Shown here one piece after another: positions 16,638-25,166 of a stretch of 64,000 nucleotides of DNA; the stretch's first letter is position 1; the number at the start of each line of letters is the position of its first letter. Below the pieces are notes generated by a model. That model made no database searches, was not told the origin of the DNA, and saw nothing but the letters and a program-made list of their open reading frames with translations. The DNA comes from Bacilli bacterium (GTDB lineage Bacteria; Bacillota_I; Bacilli_A; RF39; UBA660), in NCBI GenBank assembly GCA_017511605.1, contig JAFWJL010000002.1, positions 1 through 64,000 of the forward strand, written 5' to 3'. The translations under genes and the position numbers were made by a program.

Positions 16638-17155
16638 ATTTCTCCTCCATATATTTTATTATATTCTTTAACAACATGAAGCATTTCTCTAGCTATTTTA
16701 GGATCTATCTCATTAGAATCTATTTTACTAATTAAGAATTTTTCTAAATTGGCAAAATCTACATAAAATAAATCAAAATCCGTTTTCATCTCTAAAGCAT
16801 CATATTTTGTCTTAGAAAAATCAGGTTCTAAATCAGTAAAAACTCTATAATAATAAATTGTATTTAATACCTTCTTTCCAGTATTAAAATAATTATTATC
16901 ATATGTTTCTATTGATAAAAATGGATCTTCATTTATTTCCACATCAATTCCAATTTCTTCTTTTATCTCTCTTTTCATACATTCATCAATATCCTCATTA
17001 TCATCAACGTGTCCGCCAGGAAATTGATATGTATTATTGTTAAATGCAAGTAATATATTACCTTTAGAATTAAGTACTAACGCCTTAACCCTAACAACTT
17101 TCATCTCTATATCTTCTTCTGTTAAATTATCATCATTAATTATAAACTCTTTCAT
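16634..17155 (-). CDS. Nudix hydrolase
   Basis: This 173-residue protein contains a complete Nudix box at about 47-69 (GGHVDDNEDIDECMKREIKEE followed by IGI), preceded by the usual strand (VKALVLNSKGNILLAFN). Nudix enzymes hydrolyse nucleoside diphosphates linked to another moiety, but the substrate cannot be inferred. It is in an operon with galE (4-base overlap), so a nucleotide-sugar-related substrate is possible. Confidence 0.9.
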   Translation of the reverse strand: MKEFIINDDNLTEEDIEMKVVRVKALVLNSKGNILLAFNNNTYQFPGGHVDDNEDIDECMKREIKEEIGIDVEINEDPFLSIETYDNNYFNTGKKVLNTIYYYRVFTDLEPDFSKTKYDALEMKTDFDLFYVDFANLEKFLISKIDSNEIDPKIAREMLHVVKEYNKIYGGEI

Positions 17156-17169
17156 TAAACCACCTTGTA

Positions 17170-18117
17170 CTAATCTTTAATAAATCTCTCCCAATATTCT
17201 ATTGTATCAGGACTTACAGTATCAAATACCGATTCTATAGTAAGTGCCATATATGTAGCCTTATACCAAACATTATTATTTCTATTTAAACAACTAGCTT
17301 TAGTATTAGCCATCATATATTCAAAAGTAGAAGCTCTATCCTCTTCAGCAGAAGTTTGAGCATAATTATTAACGAAATATGCATCTTCTTTAAATGTATT
17401 ACTATATGATAAACTACCATCTATAGTACTCCAAACAAAATTTTGGGGATTTAAACTTTCCCAGCTATTGAAGTTTGCTTTTCTTTTAAACATATATCTT
17501 TCCATATAATGATATGATTCATGATAAAAAGATTCAGCAAAATCATATACTGCAGCAATTGATATATTGGCATAATCATAACTAGAATCTGTTATACCAG
17601 TAATTCCACTTTCTGAGTAATTGTTAACTAGTATTATAGTAAGAGGAATTCCTCCATCCCTAATTTCTTTAAACAGTCCATTAGGATATAAACTCAATGT
17701 ATTATATAAATCATTTAATACTTTATTTGCTAAATTGGGATCTGTTATTGGGACAGTTGTTACACCACCAACTGTATAACCTTCTGTCTCACTTCCATAT
17801 CTAACTTTAATAGAAAACTCTTTTTCTATCTCATTACGAAGTTTTAAATTTTCCTTATCAATATCATCAACTACTCTATTATTACTATTAGCACTACTTT
17901 CTGGATTATCAGTTACAACCTCATTACCATCAGAAGGTGTAATAGAAATAGTATTTGTTTTAGTTTCTTGGAGCTCTACTTTTCCTCTTTTAGGCGCATC
18001 TACTAAACCAAAAATAGTTGAAATATTTAAAACTATTCCATAAACTAATAAAGTTATTGAGATGACCATTAATACTCTTGCTGTATCTGCAACTTTTCTT
18101 TTTGCAACAATATGCAT
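17170..18117 (-). CDS. Membrane-anchored zincin-like protein (HExxH)
   Basis: This protein of about 315 residues has an N-terminal membrane helix (about 15-35), a Ser/Thr/Asn-rich linker, and an outside-facing domain. That domain contains FYHESYHYME, an HExxH zinc motif, followed about 55 residues later by SAEEDRASTFEY, which could supply a third ligand. It is probably a cell-surface metallopeptidase, but no family is certain. The start is ATG 18117 after GAGGGAG; the open TTG at 18135 overlaps that site. Confidence 0.7.
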   Translation of the reverse strand: MHIVAKRKVADTARVLMVISITLLVYGIVLNISTIFGLVDAPKRGKVELQETKTNTISITPSDGNEVVTDNPESSANSNNRVVDDIDKENLKLRNEIEKEFSIKVRYGSETEGYTVGGVTTVPITDPNLANKVLNDLYNTLSLYPNGLFKEIRDGGIPLTIILVNNYSESGITGITDSSYDYANISIAAVYDFAESFYHESYHYMERYMFKRKANFNSWESLNPQNFVWSTIDGSLSYSNTFKEDAYFVNNYAQTSAEEDRASTFEYMMANTKASCLNRNNNVWYKATYMALTIESVFDTVSPDTIEYWERFIKD

Positions 18118-18165
18118 TAAAACACTCCCTCTCAATAACTTTTTTAACTAATATTCAATTTTTTA

Positions 18166-18930
18166 TTACGCAGCTTCATTAACATTTTTGCTTAAAATTT
18201 TAGCTGTTATTTGTTCTGCTTCTGCTGTTTTACCTTCAGCATATAATTGTTGAGCTTGCTCCATCATTTCATTCATTTCTTGTTCTTGAGTCTTTTCTTG
18301 TTGTACTATTGGAGTAACTACTGCTGTTTCATCCGTTTTAGGTAATTCTACTTGTTGTTGTTCTTCTGTTGCCACAGCAACTCCATCTATTACTAAACTC
18401 TTATTTACATCTTTTGATTTCTTTAATTTCTCACTTTGGAAAGAAGTTATCATAATAGCCCTAGGTTCATTAGAATCAACTTTCATAAATACTTGGTTTT
18501 CTTCTTTTGGAATTTCTACCCCAGCTGGTGTAAGTGGGCTTTGATCTAATACTTGTGGTCCAGGAACAACTTCATTATTTTCTCCCTGTACTGGCGCTAC
18601 TTGTACTTCCTCGTTTTGTACTATTGGAGTAACTACTGTAGGCTCAGCGACAACATTCTCTTGAACTACCTCTGTTGATACTTCTTCAGAAATTTCTTGT
18701 TCAGTTTCAGATACTTGAGCAGCTTCTTCACTAACTACTTGTTCTTCTACTTCTGGTGTTGGGATTTGAATAACTTCTTGATTTATTTCTTCTTTTGTAT
18801 TTTCCTTTAATTTCTTAATTTCCTTTGTTACTTCATCTATCCTTTGTGTTAATTTTACATATTCTCCATTCAAATCATATGCAAAAGCTTTTAATTCCTT
18901 TAATTCTTTTTCTAATTCTTCAATACCCAT
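18166..18930 (-). CDS. Coiled-coil protein with Val/Pro/Glu-rich repeats
   Basis: This 254-residue protein starts with a coiled coil (about 1-45: GIEELEKELKELKAFAYDL). A long disordered Val/Glu/Gln/Pro stretch follows, with repeated VVTPIVQ units (about 98 and 203). A short conserved-looking segment (EPRAIMITSFQSEKLKKSKD) and a helical end complete it. It has no signal or membrane helix. It follows a DUF1292 gene by 11 bases, mirroring the pair at 1641-3529. Function unknown. Confidence 0.75.
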   Translation of the reverse strand: MGIEELEKELKELKAFAYDLNGEYVKLTQRIDEVTKEIKKLKENTKEEINQEVIQIPTPEVEEQVVSEEAAQVSETEQEISEEVSTEVVQENVVAEPTVVTPIVQNEEVQVAPVQGENNEVVPGPQVLDQSPLTPAGVEIPKEENQVFMKVDSNEPRAIMITSFQSEKLKKSKDVNKSLVIDGVAVATEEQQQVELPKTDETAVVTPIVQQEKTQEQEMNEMMEQAQQLYAEGKTAEAEQITAKILSKNVNEAA

Positions 18931-18941
18931 AATATCACCAC

Positions 18942-19205
18942 CTAAGCGTTAGCTATCCTTTTCAATAAATTTTGAACAGTTAACCATTCATTATCATCTA
19001 CTATTTCACTGATTTTAAGTATTCCATTATCCTGCGTCAATTTAGAAACATAAATTATCTCATCATCAGCTACTCCTGTTTTTTCACCTTTAGAGTAAAC
19101 AACATATTTATTTTGTAAATCATCACTAAGTAAATATGTGACTAATTCTACTGTCATTGTAGTATTATCTGATTTTTGTATAGTTATCATTTCTTTTTCT
19201 TCCAT
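18942..19205 (-). CDS. DUF1292 family protein (second copy)
   Basis: This 87-residue protein has the same strand order as the copy at 3254-3529 (MITIQKSDNTTMTVELVTYLL, KYVVYSKGEK, DDEIIYVSKLTQDN) and a closing NEWLTVQNLLKRI helix. It is a divergent paralogue of unknown function. GGAG precedes ATG 19205. It is probably co-transcribed with the coiled-coil gene downstream. Confidence 0.8.
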   Translation of the reverse strand: MEEKEMITIQKSDNTTMTVELVTYLLSDDLQNKYVVYSKGEKTGVADDEIIYVSKLTQDNGILKISEIVDDNEWLTVQNLLKRIANA

Positions 19206-19262
19206 ATGTAATACTCCTTCTATTCTAAAATATATTATACCTAAAAATTAATAATAAGTAAA

Positions 19263-20477
19263 CTACTTAAATTGAAACATTAACCACTCTGGTTTAAATA
19301 TTAATAAAACTCCAATTAACAACATAATTATTCCACCAATAAGATGAGAATACTTATTATATTTAGTAGATATACCAGTAATTTTCATAGTAAACATAGC
19401 TATAAAAAATACTATTAAATCATCTAATAAAAAGAATACTATATATATAATTGTATAGAAAAATTTCATAGAATCACTAACATTATTTAAGGCAAGTAAT
19501 TCGGTAAATACAAGAGGAAGTCCAGCAGAGCAAGCCAATTCTACTAAATTAACGGATACAGCAAGACCAATAACTCCAAGAATCGCTAGTATAAAGCTCT
19601 TTTCGCTTGTAAATTTCCTTATCTTACTAAATATATTTTTACGCTTTTTATCATCTACTACTTCACAACCACTATCTTTTCTACTTCTAATATAACTTCT
19701 TATATTAACAATAGCTCCAATCAAAGCAATAATCGCAATTATATTTCTGACCCAAATTACTGTAGTCATTTTAACAGCTATTTGTATCCAAGATAACATT
19801 ATTAGCATATAAACTAAAGCCGAAGTAACTAAGAATGTTAAACCTAAAACCCACATTCTTTTTTTGTTTTTCATTCCAATTAATACACTAATTAAGAATA
19901 ATAATATCCACATAGCACATGGATTAAATCCATCTACTAAACCTATAACTACCGCAGCACTAGTTAAAGATACCCTCTTTAAATTAACTTTACCTAACGC
20001 TGGGACTTCAATAGTCATTTCTTCGTCTGATTTTTTTTCTTCTTCCTCAAAACCATTTTCTAAATCTTCTTTATTAAAAGTACCTTCTTTTATTCTAGCA
20101 ATTTGATCAGTATAATCATTTTCTAAATAATATTGAATAGCTCTTTCTATTTTACTACCTGTTGAAGTACCATATCCTTGCATAATAGTATTACCAATAA
20201 CTGTAGTTGGAACCCCATTCCTAGTAACACCATACGCTTCATATACTTCCTGTAAAAACTTAGAATTATCCTCGTTATACCAAACTTCATATTTAACAAT
20301 TTCTAAATTATCATATTTTTTTTCTATACTATTTAAATATTCTATTTCAGCAGCGCAATGTGGACATCCGTCACCATGAAATAAATATAAAGTAACTTTA
20401 TTATCTTTAGCATTTACAACCAAAGGAAATAATAAAATAATTATAAACAAACTACATAACTTAATTATTTTTTTCAA
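19263..20477 (-). CDS. Secreted thioredoxin domain fused to a CcdA/DsbD-like membrane domain
   Basis: This protein of about 404 residues has a signal-like first helix. A thioredoxin/glutaredoxin domain follows with GDGCPHCAAE, then a cis-Pro turn (GVPTTVIG). After an acidic linker comes a six-helix CcdA/DsbD-type domain with GFNPCAMW and LVELACSAGLP, whose two Cys are the electron-relay residues of this family. It likely moves reducing power across the membrane to outside thiols. TTG 20477, six bases after AGGTG, is the likely start, overlapping the upstream thioredoxin gene by 17 bases. Confidence 0.88.
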   Translation of the reverse strand: MKKIIKLCSLFIIILLFPLVVNAKDNKVTLYLFHGDGCPHCAAEIEYLNSIEKKYDNLEIVKYEVWYNEDNSKFLQEVYEAYGVTRNGVPTTVIGNTIMQGYGTSTGSKIERAIQYYLENDYTDQIARIKEGTFNKEDLENGFEEEEKKSDEEMTIEVPALGKVNLKRVSLTSAAVVIGLVDGFNPCAMWILLFLISVLIGMKNKKRMWVLGLTFLVTSALVYMLIMLSWIQIAVKMTTVIWVRNIIAIIALIGAIVNIRSYIRSRKDSGCEVVDDKKRKNIFSKIRKFTSEKSFILAILGVIGLAVSVNLVELACSAGLPLVFTELLALNNVSDSMKFFYTIIYIVFFLLDDLIVFFIAMFTMKITGISTKYNKYSHLIGGIIMLLIGVLLIFKPEWLMFQFK

Positions 20478-20739
20478 GAATAACACCTACTTCATTTAAT
20501 TTATTAATAAACTCTTCAACACTAAATTCCCCAGTTATACGAATTAATTCCTTATCCCCATCATAAACAATAAATAAAGGAAGAATATCTCCAGGATCAT
20601 AAGATTTAACTTCATCTTCATCCATATCATAATCTAATTCAATTGATTCAAACGCATAATCTTCTTTAAGCTTATTCCATACTTTATTCATTATTAAACA
20701 AGCTCCACACCATATAGCACTAATCTTTACAATCTTCAT
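20461..20739 (-). CDS. Thioredoxin-like protein
   Basis: This 92-residue cytoplasmic thioredoxin fold has active site WCGAC at about 10-14 and the cis-Pro strand ILPLFIVYDGDKELIRI. It overlaps the CcdA-type gene. Together they probably form a cytoplasm-to-surface thiol relay: this protein would reduce the membrane domain, which reduces the outside CPHC domain. Confidence 0.85.
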   Translation of the reverse strand: MKIVKISAIWCGACLIMNKVWNKLKEDYAFESIELDYDMDEDEVKSYDPGDILPLFIVYDGDKELIRITGEFSVEEFINKLNEVGVILEKNN

Positions 20740-20741
20740 AA

Positions 20742-21863
20742 TTATCTCCCAAAACCAAGTTTATTAAGACATTCATCAAATGCTTTTATAAACTCATCTA
20801 TTTCTTCTTTAGTAGTTAAATAAGAAATACTAATTCTTAAACTTCTACTAGCCTTTTCTTTATCATTTGTAACTGCATAAACAGCTTTAGAATAATTACC
20901 TGTAGAGCAAGCAGTTTGTGTAGAAATATATATTTCATATTCCTCTAGTGCATGTTGCATAACTTCACTCTTAATATTTTTTAAACTAATATTTACCATA
21001 TGAGGTAAACAAAAACTATTACTATTAATATAAATATCTAAATCTTTTAATTTAGCAATTAAATAATCATGTACTTCTTTAACATGTTTATACTTTTCAT
21101 CAAAATTCTCATAAACTAATCTCAACGCTTTAGCAAAAGATGCTATTAAAGGAGTTGCTGGAGTACCACTTCTAAATATAGTTGTACTTTTACCACCATG
21201 AATTAATGGCTCAATAATTAAACCATCTCTTTTATATAAAACTCCTATTCCCTTCATTCCAAAAAATTTTTGACCTGACATAGAAGCAAGATCTAATAAA
21301 CTAAAATCTATTTTTTCTTTACCAATGCTTTGAGTAACATCACTATGAAAAATAGTTTTAGGATTTTTTCTAACTATTTTACTAATTGCTTTTAAATCTT
21401 GTCTAACTCCTACTTCACTATTAACAGAAGAAATAGTAACTAAAACTGTATCATCTCGTAATTTGCTATCTAAATCCTCTAAATCAACTAATCCATTTTC
21501 ATCTAGTTTAACAAAATCAACTTCATAACCTAAACTAGAAAGATAATTTAAAGGAGCTATAATTGATGAATGTTCTAACTCTGTTGTAATAATATGTTTA
21601 CCTCGATTTGCATATTTAAAACATACACCTTTGATAGCTGTATTATTAGCTTCACTAGCCCCACTAGTATAAATAATTTCACTACTCTTAACTCTTAAAA
21701 TACTAGCAACTTGATTAGTAGAAGCATCTATTAATTCTTTAGCTTTTACACCTAACAAATGTAATGAATTAGGATTACCAATAAACTCCTTACAAACTCT
21801 TGAATAAGTATCAATTACTAAATCATTAACTGGTGTCGTTGCACTATAATCTAAATAAACCAT
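20742..21863 (-). CDS. Cysteine desulfurase (IscS/NifS family)
   Basis: This PLP enzyme of about 373 residues has YLDYSATTPV at the N-terminus, HSSI (PLP-stacking His region), FHSDVTQSIGK, the Schiff-base Lys segment SGQKFFGMKG, and the catalytic Cys loop QTACSTGNYSKAV. It removes sulfur from cysteine for Fe-S clusters and tRNA thiolation. The start is ATG 21863 after AAGAAGGAAT; a longer open frame to 21914 would include this site. No iscU neighbour is present. The NFU scaffold lies 20 kb away. Confidence 0.94.
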   Translation of the reverse strand: MVYLDYSATTPVNDLVIDTYSRVCKEFIGNPNSLHLLGVKAKELIDASTNQVASILRVKSSEIIYTSGASEANNTAIKGVCFKYANRGKHIITTELEHSSIIAPLNYLSSLGYEVDFVKLDENGLVDLEDLDSKLRDDTVLVTISSVNSEVGVRQDLKAISKIVRKNPKTIFHSDVTQSIGKEKIDFSLLDLASMSGQKFFGMKGIGVLYKRDGLIIEPLIHGGKSTTIFRSGTPATPLIASFAKALRLVYENFDEKYKHVKEVHDYLIAKLKDLDIYINSNSFCLPHMVNISLKNIKSEVMQHALEEYEIYISTQTACSTGNYSKAVYAVTNDKEKASRSLRISISYLTTKEEIDEFIKAFDECLNKLGFGR

Positions 21864-21895
21864 ATTATTCCTTCTTTCTAAAATAATTATACAAT

Positions 21896-21923
21896 AAAAA
21901 AGAAGTTGAATCACTCAACTTCT
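21896..21923 (-). terminator. Terminator after the 21932 gene
   Basis: Nine-base-pair stem AGAAGTTGA/TCAACTTCT with a 5-base loop, followed by six T on the minus strand, just before the cysteine desulfurase promoter region. Confidence 0.87.
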
Positions 21924-21931
21924 AGTTTAGT

Positions 21932-22201
21932 TTACTTATTTGTATTTTGATAATAATCTCTTTCTGCAATAGTAGAAGATATATAATCCAAATCTTCATC
22001 TACTATATCAGAATCTCCAATTACTTCTTCTATTTCATATATTACTTCTTTTAAGTTATTACACTGCTTATAAGGAATTTCATATCTATCTAAAACTTCT
22101 ATTTCTTGATTAGTAAGCATCATACCATTTATATTTTGAAAACTTCCACTTTTAAAATCAATATTACTAATCAGACTATCTATATCATATTCTTTTTCCA
22201 T
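21932..22201 (-). CDS. Hypothetical acidic protein
   Basis: This 89-residue acidic protein has a recognisable block: MLTNQEIEVLDRYEIPYKQC then LKEVIYEIEEVI. Its start shares one base with the stop of the upstream gene (TAATG), so translation is coupled. No family name is recognised. It is cytoplasmic by composition. Confidence 0.7.
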   Translation of the reverse strand: MEKEYDIDSLISNIDFKSGSFQNINGMMLTNQEIEVLDRYEIPYKQCNNLKEVIYEIEEVIGDSDIVDEDLDYISSTIAERDYYQNTNK

Positions 22202-22713
22202 TATTTACAACTATACCCATAACCTTTTAAAGCTTTCATAAATTCCCCATCAGTATAATCATCACCAACAGTAAGTGTAACTACATCACTACTCTTAGTA
22301 TTAGAATTAATTACTATTTTTTTATCATCAAAACTTATGTTTTTTAATAAAACCACTTCATTCTTATTAACACTAATTTCAACTACAATTCTATCATCTA
22401 AAAAACTATAACTTACTTTTTCCCCTAAATAACTAAGTGTTCTATCTAAATTATTTTTTATATCTTCAATATAATTTTCATCTTTAATATATTTTTCAGG
22501 TAACAAAATAGTTTTAGTAACATCAAGTTTGTTTATTTCCTTACCATCTAGTGTAGCAACTATTTTTTCCTTTAAAGATATTCCTGAATCAAAACTATAT
22601 GTCTTTTCACATACCACTTCAGTTTGTTTTATTCTAGCAAATAAAAATACTATTACTGCAATAATTATAAATGTAATAATAATTGGTAATTTTCTACTCT
22701 TTCTACTATTCAT
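22201..22713 (-). CDS. Membrane-anchored hypothetical protein
   Basis: This 170-residue protein has a basic N-terminus, one membrane helix (about 9-27) and an outside-facing strand-rich domain with Cys at about 35 and at the second-last position, which may form a disulfide. It is coupled to the small acidic protein downstream. Function unknown. Confidence 0.7.
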   Translation of the reverse strand: MNSRKSRKLPIIITFIIIAVIVFLFARIKQTEVVCEKTYSFDSGISLKEKIVATLDGKEINKLDVTKTILLPEKYIKDENYIEDIKNNLDRTLSYLGEKVSYSFLDDRIVVEISVNKNEVVLLKNISFDDKKIVINSNTKSSDVVTLTVGDDYTDGEFMKALKGYGYSCK

Positions 22714-22740
22714 ATAAACACCTCAAGACTATTATATAAT

Positions 22741-22765
22741 AAAAAAAGTAGTTTTTAAACTACTT
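22741..22765 (-). terminator. Terminator overlapping the end of the 22760 gene
   Basis: AAGTAGTTT/AAACTACTT hairpin followed by seven T. The TAG stop (22760-22762) is part of the left arm. Confidence 0.85.
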
Positions 22766-23290
22766 ATTTTTAATATCTACATCAACTGAATTTGTTGTGT
22801 TTTTTTCATCCATCATTGTTTTCATTTCACCTTGTTTTTTTAAAAGTGCGGCTCTTTTCTTTTCATGTTTTTTTCTGATGGCCTGCTTCTTTTGAACTAT
22901 TCTATCTCCAAATATTGTTCTAATAGCAGCATCTACTTCTACATCATCACGTCTATCATAATTGTCTTCAACAAATGGATTGAAATATAATGTCTCATTA
23001 TCTTTGGAAGTAATACTAGTAATTGCAGCCCCACATCCTACAAATGGCATCCTTATATTACCAACAACAACACCATCAAAATCATTTACTTCCTTTAATT
23101 CACCTTTTTCTTCTTCTAGACAACCATACCACCATCCTATATATTTTACTTCTTCACCAATATGTTTTTTTAATTTTTTAAACATATCTTTAGCAATTTT
23201 TTCTTGACCTTCAGAAGATAACAACGATCTTGTAAATTTTAAAAATGCTATATCAATTTTTTTTCTCCTACTATCATATAAATCACTCAT
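22760..23290 (-). CDS. Hypothetical cytoplasmic protein
   Basis: This 176-residue protein has a compact middle domain (VKYIGWWYGCLEEEKGEL, FDGVVVGNIRMPFVGCGAAI) and a very basic helical tail (about 130-160: KKQAIRKKHEKKRAALLKKQ) that could bind nucleic acid. No family recognised. GGGTGGGA precedes ATG 23290. Confidence 0.7.
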   Translation of the reverse strand: MSDLYDSRRKKIDIAFLKFTRSLLSSEGQEKIAKDMFKKLKKHIGEEVKYIGWWYGCLEEEKGELKEVNDFDGVVVGNIRMPFVGCGAAITSITSKDNETLYFNPFVEDNYDRRDDVEVDAAIRTIFGDRIVQKKQAIRKKHEKKRAALLKKQGEMKTMMDEKNTTNSVDVDIKNK

Positions 23291-23354
23291 ATTCTTCCCA
23301 CCCTAACATAAATATTTTATTATAATTACTATATCATAGAAATAAGGAAAAAAC

Positions 23355-23381
23355 AAAAAAGCAATATTAATAATTGCTTTT
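23355..23381 (-). terminator. Terminator of the gatCAB-aspS operon
   Basis: AAAGCAAT/ATTGCTTT hairpin followed by a T-run on the minus strand, 25 bases after the aspS stop. Confidence 0.85.
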
Positions 23382-23408
23382 TATATTTTGATTTACAAAG
23401 TATTTACG

Positions 23409-25166
23409 TTACTTTGTTTCTCTTACTTTTATATGAGTTTCTCTTAATTGCATTTCAGTTACATCACCAGGTGCATTCATCATTAAGTCTGCTCCACTTG
23501 CAGTAAGTGGGAATGCAACAGTTTCTCTTATCGAATCAGAATCTAATAATAGCATTAACATTCTATCAATTCCAGGAGCCATACCAGCGTGTGGTGGTGC
23601 ACCATACTTGAATGCTTCATATAAAGCACTGAATCTCTTCTCTATTTCTTCTTCACCATATCCAGCAATTTCGAATGTTTTTCTCATGATATCTAAATCG
23701 TGATTACGAACTGCACCACTAGCCATTTCAATACCATTACATACAAAGTCAAATTGATATGCTAAAACTTCTTCAGGTTTCTTAGTTGTTAAAGCTTCCA
23801 TTCCGCCTTGTGGCATACTGAATGGGTTATGTGTAAAGATATACATATCGTCTTCTTCACTCCATTCAAACATTGGGAAGTCTTTTACGATACAGAATTT
23901 AAATTCATTTTTATCAATTAAATCTAATCTTCTACCTAATTCATCACGAATTAATCCAGCATACTTATAAGCATTACTTCTATCAGCTATAAAGAAGATA
24001 ACGTCTCCACCTTCAAGCTTACCAACTTTAATAAGATCTTCTCTTTCATCATCACTTAAGAACTTATCAATTGGTCCTACAAAAGTCATATCATCATTTA
24101 CTTTAAAGTAACCAATACCAGCAGCCATACCAATACTTTTAGCATAGTCACCTAATTCATTAAACCAAGAATTTGATTTATCAGCTATTCCTTTAACAAC
24201 AATACCTTTAACAGTAACACCCTTAAATGGACGGAATGTAGTCTCTTCAAATACATCACTTAAATCAATTAATTCAAGTGGATTTCTAAGATCTGGTTTA
24301 TCAGTACCAAATCTCTCCATTGATTCTTTATAACTTAATCTAGTAAATGGCATATCACTTACTTTTTGTCCATCTTTCATAAATTCTTTAAAAGTATCAT
24401 GGAATATTTTTTCACCTACAGCAATTACATCATCTTCTGTAGCAAAACTCATTTCTAAATCTAATAGATAAAACTCTCCATAAAGTCTATCACTTCTAGC
24501 ATCTTCATCTCTAAAGCATGGCGCTATTTGGAAGTAATTATCAAATCCACTACACATTAATAATTGTTTAAATTGTTGTGGTGCTTGTGGAAGCGCATAG
24601 AATTTTCCATGGAATTTTCTACTAGGAACTATAAAGTCTCTAGCTCCTTCAGGAGAAGAAGCTGTAAGAATAGGAGTTTGAATTTCTAAGAATCCTTCAT
24701 CCTTCATTAATTTTCTTAAATAATCATATACCCTAGTTCTAAAAATAACATTCTCTTTAACTTTAGGATTTCTTAAATCAAGATATCTATATTTAAGTCT
24801 TGTATCCTCAGCAACTTCATGAGAAGTCATTACTTCGAAAGGAAGAACGTTATTAGCTTTACCTAATACTTCTAAATCATCTACTAATAATTCAATAGTA
24901 CCTGTAGCTATACGATTATTATAATCCTCTTCATTTCTCTTTCTAATAGTTCCTGATAAAGTAATACTAGATTCACGAGTTATTCCATCAAATATAGAGT
25001 CATCATTAGAAACAACTTGGATAACTCCAGACATATCTCTAATATCTACAAATATAACTCCACCATGGTCTCTTATATTTTCAACAAATCCAGCTACTCT
25101 TACTTTTTCACCAACTAATTTTTCATTTAATTCAGCACACTTATGTGTTCTATATTTATTAACCAT
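23409..25166 (-). CDS. aspS: Aspartyl-tRNA synthetase, probably also charging tRNA-Asn
   Basis: This 585-residue bacterial-type class II synthetase has an OB anticodon-binding domain (about 1-110), motif 1 to motif 2 (RYLDLRNP, FLEIQTPIL, FRDEDARSDRLYGEFYLLDLEMSF), a GAD insertion (about 290-420) and motif 3 (GMAPGIDRML). It is the last gene of gatC-gatA-gatB-aspS. The operon context and the Asn-type T-box leader imply a non-discriminating enzyme that makes Asp-tRNA(Asn) for amidation. This is inference, because the discriminating residues were not tested. It overlaps gatB by eight bases. Confidence 0.96.
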   Translation of the reverse strand: MVNKYRTHKCAELNEKLVGEKVRVAGFVENIRDHGGVIFVDIRDMSGVIQVVSNDDSIFDGITRESSITLSGTIRKRNEEDYNNRIATGTIELLVDDLEVLGKANNVLPFEVMTSHEVAEDTRLKYRYLDLRNPKVKENVIFRTRVYDYLRKLMKDEGFLEIQTPILTASSPEGARDFIVPSRKFHGKFYALPQAPQQFKQLLMCSGFDNYFQIAPCFRDEDARSDRLYGEFYLLDLEMSFATEDDVIAVGEKIFHDTFKEFMKDGQKVSDMPFTRLSYKESMERFGTDKPDLRNPLELIDLSDVFEETTFRPFKGVTVKGIVVKGIADKSNSWFNELGDYAKSIGMAAGIGYFKVNDDMTFVGPIDKFLSDDEREDLIKVGKLEGGDVIFFIADRSNAYKYAGLIRDELGRRLDLIDKNEFKFCIVKDFPMFEWSEEDDMYIFTHNPFSMPQGGMEALTTKKPEEVLAYQFDFVCNGIEMASGAVRNHDLDIMRKTFEIAGYGEEEIEKRFSALYEAFKYGAPPHAGMAPGIDRMLMLLLDSDSIRETVAFPLTASGADLMMNAPGDVTEMQLRETHIKVRETK

